Shown in pieces: positions 13,622 to 17,654 of a stretch of DNA of 17,654 nt. The translations under genes were made by a program, and so were the position numbers. Origin of the DNA: Bacteroidales bacterium UBA1410. Its GTDB lineage: Bacteria > Bacteroidota > Bacteroidia > Bacteroidales > Dysgonomonadaceae. The stretch spans positions 1-17,654 of the forward strand of contig DBPW01000047.1 in assembly GCA_002305015.1 (NCBI GenBank), read 5' to 3'. Position 1 is the first letter of the stretch, and every line of letters starts with the position of its first letter. Under the pieces are notes generated by a model, which saw nothing but the letters and a program-made list of their open reading frames with translations, made no database searches and was not told where the DNA came from.

Positions 13622-14914
13622 ATGAATTTTGTGGAAGAACTTCGTTGGAGAGGCATGATCCAAGATATTATGCCCGGAACGGAAGAATACTTGTTAAAAG
13701 AAAAGACAGCCGGATACCTCGGCATCGATCCCACGGCCGATTCCCTTCACATCGGTCATTTGGTAGGGGTCATGATGTTGAAACATTTCCAACGAGCCGG
13801 ACACACACCAATAGCCCTCATAGGGGGCGCTACCGGCATGATAGGAGACCCGTCGATGAAATCGGCCGAACGAAAATTGCTGGATGAAGAAACCCTTCGG
13901 CATAATCAGGAAGCAATTAAAGAACAGCTGTCGAAATTCCTCGATTTTGGCGGCAATATTTCCAATAAAGCCGTGATGGTGAACAACTATGACTGGATGA
14001 AGGATTATACCTTTCTGAATTTTATCCGCGACATCGGCAAACATATTACCGTTAATTACATGATGGCAAAAGATTCTGTAAAGAAAAGGCTCAGTGCCGA
14101 TTCAACAGAAGGAATGTCTTTTACCGAATTTTCATATCAATTGATTCAAGGATACGACTTTCTGCATTTATACAGGGAAAAAGGCTGCCGTTTGCAAATG
14201 GGAGGTTCAGATCAATGGGGCAACATAACCACCGGCGCCGAACTTATCCGTCGAATTGACGGTGGAGAAGTGTATGCGCTTACTTGTCCTCTCATAACCA
14301 AAGCCGATGGCGGCAAATTCGGGAAAACGGAAAGCGGAAATGTGTGGCTCGACCGTCGCTACACCTCACCCTACAAATTTTACCAATTCTGGCTGAATGT
14401 AAGTGATGAAGATGCTGCCAAATATATCAAAATATTTACCACTCTCTCGCGAGAAGAAATCGATTCACTGATTTCCGAACAGCAAAAAGCACCTCATCTT
14501 CGCCCTTTACAAAAAAGACTGGCCGAAGAGATTACCGTCATGGTGCACTCGCGCAGCGATTACGAAATGGCTGTCAATGCTTCACAAATATTATTCGGAA
14601 AAGCAACTTCAGAGACCTTGCGTTCCATCGACGAAGAAACATTCCTTCAGGTTTTTGATGGTGTTCCCCAATTTAATATCTCGAAAGAAGCGCTTTCCCG
14701 TGGCATAAAAGCTGTCGATTTATTGACAGAAAACGCTGCCGTTTTTCCTTCCAAAAGCGAAATGCGCAAAACTACACAATCGGGAGGTGTGACCATTAAT
14801 AAAGAACGATTGGAAAATTCCGATACGGTGATCGATTCTTCCTATCTCATTGGCAACAAATACATTATTGCTCAACGAGGCAAGAAGAATTATTTTCTGC
14901 TCATTGCAGAATAA
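13622..14914 (+). CDS. tyrS: Tyrosyl-tRNA synthetase
   Basis: A 430-aa class I aminoacyl-tRNA synthetase that charges tRNA-Tyr in the cytoplasm. The HIGH signature is at 43-46 (SLHIGHLVG). YQLIQGYDF and GSDQWGNI (195-202) line the tyrosine and ATP sites. KFGKT (232-236) is the KMSKS-loop equivalent found in bacterial TyrRS. The C-terminal part (about 350-430, FPSKSEMRKTTQSGGVTINK) is the S4-like RNA-binding domain. Length is normal and nothing is missing. It has its own promoter, and no convincing intrinsic terminator follows before the B12 operon promoter. Confidence 0.98.
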   Translation: MNFVEELRWRGMIQDIMPGTEEYLLKEKTAGYLGIDPTADSLHIGHLVGVMMLKHFQRAGHTPIALIGGATGMIGDPSMKSAERKLLDEETLRHNQEAIKEQLSKFLDFGGNISNKAVMVNNYDWMKDYTFLNFIRDIGKHITVNYMMAKDSVKKRLSADSTEGMSFTEFSYQLIQGYDFLHLYREKGCRLQMGGSDQWGNITTGAELIRRIDGGEVYALTCPLITKADGGKFGKTESGNVWLDRRYTSPYKFYQFWLNVSDEDAAKYIKIFTTLSREEIDSLISEQQKAPHLRPLQKRLAEEITVMVHSRSDYEMAVNASQILFGKATSETLRSIDEETFLQVFDGVPQFNISKEALSRGIKAVDLLTENAAVFPSKSEMRKTTQSGGVTINKERLENSDTVIDSSYLIGNKYIIAQRGKKNYFLLIAE

Positions 14915-14946
14915 AGAATAACGGTGGGCAATTAAAAAATTATCCT

Positions 14947-14954
14947 TATCTTTG
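14947..14954 (+). promoter_or_regulatory. -7 box of the cobalamin-riboswitch/btuB operon
   Basis: TATCTTTG matches TAnnTTTG. It sits 33 bp after the tyrS stop and directly before the riboswitch, so transcription should begin around 14961. No good -33 box is seen. Confidence 0.6.
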
Positions 14955-14964
14955 CCTCCGAAAT

Positions 14965-15150
14965 GTGGGTGTTGTTCCTTTCACAAAGGCTACGAAAGGA
15001 ACAATGAAAAGGGAATCAGGTGCAAATCCTGAACAGACCCGCTGCTGTAAGCTCCGCTTATGTGCTGAACACATACCTTATGCCACTGTCCGCCGGGCGG
15101 ACGGGAAGGCGTTCAGACACGGGAGCAAGTCAGAAGACCTGCCGACATTT
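14965..15150 (+). ncRNA. Cobalamin (adenosylcobalamin-class) riboswitch aptamer
   Basis: The conserved core is plain. An 11-bp first arm pairs TTGTTCCTTTC (14972-14982) with GAAAGGAACAA (14994-15004). GGGAATCAGGTGCAAATCC starts at 15011, followed by CAGACCCGCTGCTGTAAG. Peripheral hairpins are TATGTG/CACATA (15059-15064 with 15070-15075) and GTCCG/CGGAC (15088-15092 with 15098-15102). Then come GGGAAGGC and the B12 box AGTCAGAAGACCTGCC (15128-15143). Such elements lower expression of cobalamin-uptake genes when the cofactor is plentiful, consistent with btuB directly downstream. The exact ligand form (adenosyl- or aquo/methylcobalamin) cannot be told by eye. Short reading frames that cross it are not genes. 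Confidence 0.96.
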
Positions 15151-15163
15151 CGCAACAGTTAAT

Positions 15164-15249
15164 GGCTTTCGGGGAATAAAGCTTGAAAACGACACGACAA
15201 TTCTTTTCGTTTTTCGATTTTTGCGTGCCTTCTTTTCGTTTAAGCTTTA
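15164..15249 (+). promoter_or_regulatory. Putative expression platform with competing hairpins
   Basis: GCTTT (15165-15169) can pair with AAAGC (15178-15182) to form a small hairpin with loop CGGGGAAT, placed where the L13 kissing-loop hairpin of cobalamin riboswitches is expected. The same AAAGCTT is also the left arm of a longer stem: TAAAGCTT (15177-15184) with AAGCTTTA (15242-15249), extended by AAACGA/TCGTTT with a 2-nt bulge. The two pairings exclude each other. Neither is followed by a T-run, so control at translation is more likely than termination. The loop contains two copies of TTCTTTTCGTTT (15201-15212, 15230-15241). Confidence 0.45.
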
Positions 15250-15276
15250 CCGAAATTTAAACGGATTCGGTAGAAG

Positions 15277-17307
15277 ATGAATGTATTCAAAAAACAACGG
15301 TGGTTCATCGTTATATGCGTTGCGGCAATAACGTCGTGCATGCGGCTGTCGGCCCAAACGGGCGAAGATACGTTGCTGCATTTGCCCGAAGTGGTGATTA
15401 CCGAAAACTACCGCAACCGGGCAATTCGTTCTGCGCTGCCCACGCAAATCCTTACGGAAAAGGCAATACAAAACCTCAATGCGCTGCAGATTTCCGACGT
15501 GGTGAAGCATTTCTCGGGCGTTACCGTGAAAGATTACGGCGGCATCGGGGGACTGAAAACGGTTTCGGTGAGAGGATTGGGGGCAACCCACACGGCCGTG
15601 GGCTACAACGGCGTCCTGCTTTCGGATGTGCAAACCGGCCAAATCGATATCGGCCGTTTTTCGACGGATAATGTGAACTCGATTACGCTGAATCAGGCGC
15701 AAAGCGATCAAATTTTTCAACCGGCGCGTTTTTTTTCTGCCGCCTCGGTGCTCCATATCCATAGCCGCATCCCTTCTTTTGAACAAGGCCGCAATACCCA
15801 CGGCAAAGGATCGCTGAAAAGCGGTTCGTTCGGCTTGGTTAACCCTACGTTTTACCTGGAACAGAAAATCAACGACCGCCTGGCTGCATCGTTCAGCGGC
15901 GAGTGGCTGTCGGCCGACGGAAAATATCCCTATATGTTGCATTACGGGCCGTCGAAAAATGACAGCTCATCGGTGGAGAAACGACAAAATACCGACGTGC
16001 AAAACTTGCGATTGGAAGGGGCGGTGTTCGGGAAAATTTCGCAGAGTTCGCGTGCCGACGCGCGAGTGTACTACTACCGCTCGGAACGCGGCCTGCCCGG
16101 TGCGACCATCTTCTATAATACCGACAATTTTTCGAAACAGCGCCTGTGGGATGAAACGTTTTTTGCGCAGGCGCATTACCGGAACGATTTTTCGGACAAA
16201 TGGGCGCTTCAGGCCAATGCCAAATACAATTACGGATATCAGCATTACCTCGATCCCGCTTACCTCAATTCTGCAGGCAAACTCGAGAACACGTACCGGC
16301 AACACGAGGGTTACGGCTCTGTGGCAGTGCTCTACAGTCCCTACCCTGCCCTGCACTTTTCGGCGGCAACCGATCTCACCTCGGCTACACTCGATGCCGA
16401 TCTCACCGGTTTTGCCTATCCCCGCCGGATCACCCTGCAATCGGTAATGGCAGCCAAATTTACAGCCGAAAAATTTACGGCCACGGCCAACGTGCTTTAT
16501 ACCCAAACCGACGAGAAGGTAAAAACCGGCAACCCGGCCGAAAACCACCACAAGGTGTCGCCCTGCATTGCCGTATCGACTCGTCCGTTCGACAATATCG
16601 ACCTTCATTTCAGGGCTTTCTATAAAAACATTTTCCGACTTCCCACTTTCAACGATTTGTATTACTCGCTCGTGGGAAAGCGCGACCTCAAACCCGAAGA
16701 TGCCCAACAGTTTAACCTGGGACTCACCTACGGCATTTCCGGCAGCGATCGTCTGCCCTTCCTCACGTTTTCGGCAGACGCATATCGCAACACGATAAAA
16801 AACAAAATCGTTGCCGTTCCAGTAAAAAACATGTTCGAATGGAGCATGGTCAACTACGGAAAAGTGCGCATCGACGGCATCGATCTTTCGCTGGAAAGCA
16901 TCTTCAAGCTGCCGCACGAAATGAGCTTGTCGGCAGGAGGCACATTTTCTTATCAACAGGCCTTGAATATGACTCAGCCGAATTCGTCCACCTACAAAAA
17001 TCAGATTCCCTATACTCCCCGCCTGTCGGGTGCAGCACACGCCACAGTGGAAATGCCGTGGTTCACTTTGTCGTACACCTTGCTGTGGTCGGGCATACGG
17101 TATGCACTGGCGGAAAATATTCCGCAAAATCGACTGCCGGCCTATACCGATCACAGCTTCTCGCTTTCGAAAGTCATCAACGCCAAACGGCACACCTGGC
17201 ATGTTTCGGTTGAGGCATTGAACGTAGGCGACAAAAATTACGAGATTGTGCGCAACTTTCCCATGCCCGGCCGTTCCTACAGAGGAACCCTGTCGATCGA
17301 TTTTTAA
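15277..17307 (+). CDS. btuB: BtuB-like TonB-dependent vitamin B12 receptor
   Basis: A 676-aa outer-membrane beta-barrel transporter. The signal peptide (1-26) ends in LSA-Q. A TonB-box-like EVVIT is at 38-42. The plug domain spans about 50-160 (ALPTQILTEKAIQNLNALQI, VSVRGLG, TAVGYNGVLLSDVQTGQIDI). A 22-strand-type barrel follows, and the C-terminal Phe (TLSIDF) is the usual outer-membrane assembly signal. Specificity for cobalamin is assigned from the cobalamin riboswitch immediately upstream and the BtuG-like lipoprotein downstream; sequence alone would say TonB-dependent receptor. ATG 15277 gives the complete signal peptide. The gene is visibly GC-richer than the genes before tyrS. TonB/ExbBD and the inner-membrane BtuCDF are not in the window. 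Confidence 0.92.
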   Translation: MNVFKKQRWFIVICVAAITSCMRLSAQTGEDTLLHLPEVVITENYRNRAIRSALPTQILTEKAIQNLNALQISDVVKHFSGVTVKDYGGIGGLKTVSVRGLGATHTAVGYNGVLLSDVQTGQIDIGRFSTDNVNSITLNQAQSDQIFQPARFFSAASVLHIHSRIPSFEQGRNTHGKGSLKSGSFGLVNPTFYLEQKINDRLAASFSGEWLSADGKYPYMLHYGPSKNDSSSVEKRQNTDVQNLRLEGAVFGKISQSSRADARVYYYRSERGLPGATIFYNTDNFSKQRLWDETFFAQAHYRNDFSDKWALQANAKYNYGYQHYLDPAYLNSAGKLENTYRQHEGYGSVAVLYSPYPALHFSAATDLTSATLDADLTGFAYPRRITLQSVMAAKFTAEKFTATANVLYTQTDEKVKTGNPAENHHKVSPCIAVSTRPFDNIDLHFRAFYKNIFRLPTFNDLYYSLVGKRDLKPEDAQQFNLGLTYGISGSDRLPFLTFSADAYRNTIKNKIVAVPVKNMFEWSMVNYGKVRIDGIDLSLESIFKLPHEMSLSAGGTFSYQQALNMTQPNSSTYKNQIPYTPRLSGAAHATVEMPWFTLSYTLLWSGIRYALAENIPQNRLPAYTDHSFSLSKVINAKRHTWHVSVEALNVGDKNYEIVRNFPMPGRSYRGTLSIDF

Positions 17308-17331
17308 TTCACCATTTAAATAACAACGCAT

Positions 17332-17654
17332 ATGAAAAAGAAAAATGTTTTTATTTTAGTACTTCTGGCTGCTCTTTTTGCAGCATGCAGCGATAGCGAC
17401 GATTTAATCGATCCAACGGAACTTCCGCCTTCGGAAACCCAAAAGATTCTGGTGCTTTGCGAAGGAATTATGGACCGCAACAACAGCACGCTGGCTTTTT
17501 ACGATTTGAAAAGCAAAACCAAGGACTTTGATTATTTTACCACGGTCAACAAAAGAGGCTTGGGCGATACGGCAAACGATATGATCAAATACGGATCGAA
17601 AATCTATATCGTTGTCAACGTGTCGAGCACCATAGAAGTGATCGATGCCGCTAC
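17332..17654 (+). CDS. btuG: BtuG-like surface B12-binding lipoprotein, 3' end cut by window
   Basis: This frame is open from ATG 17332 to the window end (107 codons plus two bases). The signal peptide ends in LFAAC with lipidated Cys19. The next residues, SDSDD, are an acidic lipoprotein export signal of the Bacteroidetes type, placing it on the outer cell surface. The start of a beta-propeller follows: ILVLCEGIMDRNNSTLAFYD, then GLGDTANDMIKYGSKIYIVV and STIEVIDA, matching the DUF5074/YncE-like repeats of BtuG. Known BtuG proteins cap BtuB and bind cobalamin very tightly, passing it to the receptor. The 24-bp gap from btuB, with no terminator, places both under the riboswitch. The family call is strong; the specific BtuG function is inferred from context. 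Confidence 0.85.
   Translation, partial: MKKKNVFILVLLAALFAACSDSDDLIDPTELPPSETQKILVLCEGIMDRNNSTLAFYDLKSKTKDFDYFTTVNKRGLGDTANDMIKYGSKIYIVVNVSSTIEVIDAA

Noticed and set aside
14965..15280. Two short plus-strand open frames across the B12 leader
   Set aside because: They run through the conserved aptamer core, which explains the sequence conservation; the translations look random.
15247..15942. A 231-codon minus-strand open frame over the start of btuB
   Set aside because: Antisense shadow of the plug domain; composition rich in Arg/His/Gln with no recognisable domain.
15967..17331. A 454-codon open frame on the minus strand opposite btuB
   Set aside because: It is fully antisense to a clear TonB-dependent receptor, has no family motifs, and such frames are expected from the GC-rich codon use there.
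1..17654. CRISPR array, rRNA or complete insertion sequence
   Set aside because: No regularly spaced repeats, rRNA core sequences or transposase genes are visible on either strand.

Overview
The window looks like Bacteroidales chromosomal DNA, probably of the Porphyromonadaceae/Dysgonomonadaceae type; the genus is a guess. Three things point there. Promoters repeatedly show a TAnnTTTG -7 box, once with a well-spaced TTTG -33 box. Start codons lack Shine-Dalgarno sequences. The gene content is also typical: DUF4254 next to a GT9 glycosyltransferase, NfnAB, and a cobalamin riboswitch followed by btuB and a BtuG-like surface lipoprotein.

Region 1 (about 1-3.7 kb, all minus strand, visibly AT-richer) is the integrase end of a mobile element. 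It holds a tyrosine recombinase, an unrecognised 359-aa protein with an internal ~44-residue duplication, an excisionase-like HTH_17 protein, a second small HTH protein, and a DUF6291 protein cut by the window edge. A hairpin terminator and a 36-bp near-palindrome separate the integrase side from the HTH side. The other end of the element lies beyond position 1.

Region 2 (about 3.7-5.6 kb) starts with a 316-bp junction that has no gene. It holds the integrase promoter, a minus-strand terminator and a near-consensus minus-strand promoter with no gene behind it. Next comes a two-gene minus-strand operon, DUF4254 then glycosyltransferase family 9, probably for lipopolysaccharide or another surface glycan.

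Region 3 (5.7-15 kb, all plus strand) is housekeeping. nfnA-nfnB encodes the ferredoxin/NAD/NADP electron-bifurcating transhydrogenase, with pdxB (vitamin B6 synthesis) 13 bp behind it. A lipoprotein with OmpA-like and TPR parts has its own promoter and a strong terminator. A two-gene unit follows, pairing a membrane sensor-like 4HB-HAMP protein without an output domain with TrkH. The region ends with tyrS.

Region 4 (14.9 kb to the end, noticeably GC-richer) is a vitamin B12 uptake operon. A promoter and cobalamin riboswitch precede btuB, the TonB-dependent outer-membrane receptor. A BtuG-like beta-propeller lipoprotein, cut by the window end, follows 24 bp later.

I found no wholly new system. 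The less ordinary signals are the repeated leader motifs and palindromes of the mobile element, the orphan transcription signals at its chromosomal junction, the output-less HAMP protein paired with TrkH, and two mutually exclusive hairpins downstream of the B12 aptamer.
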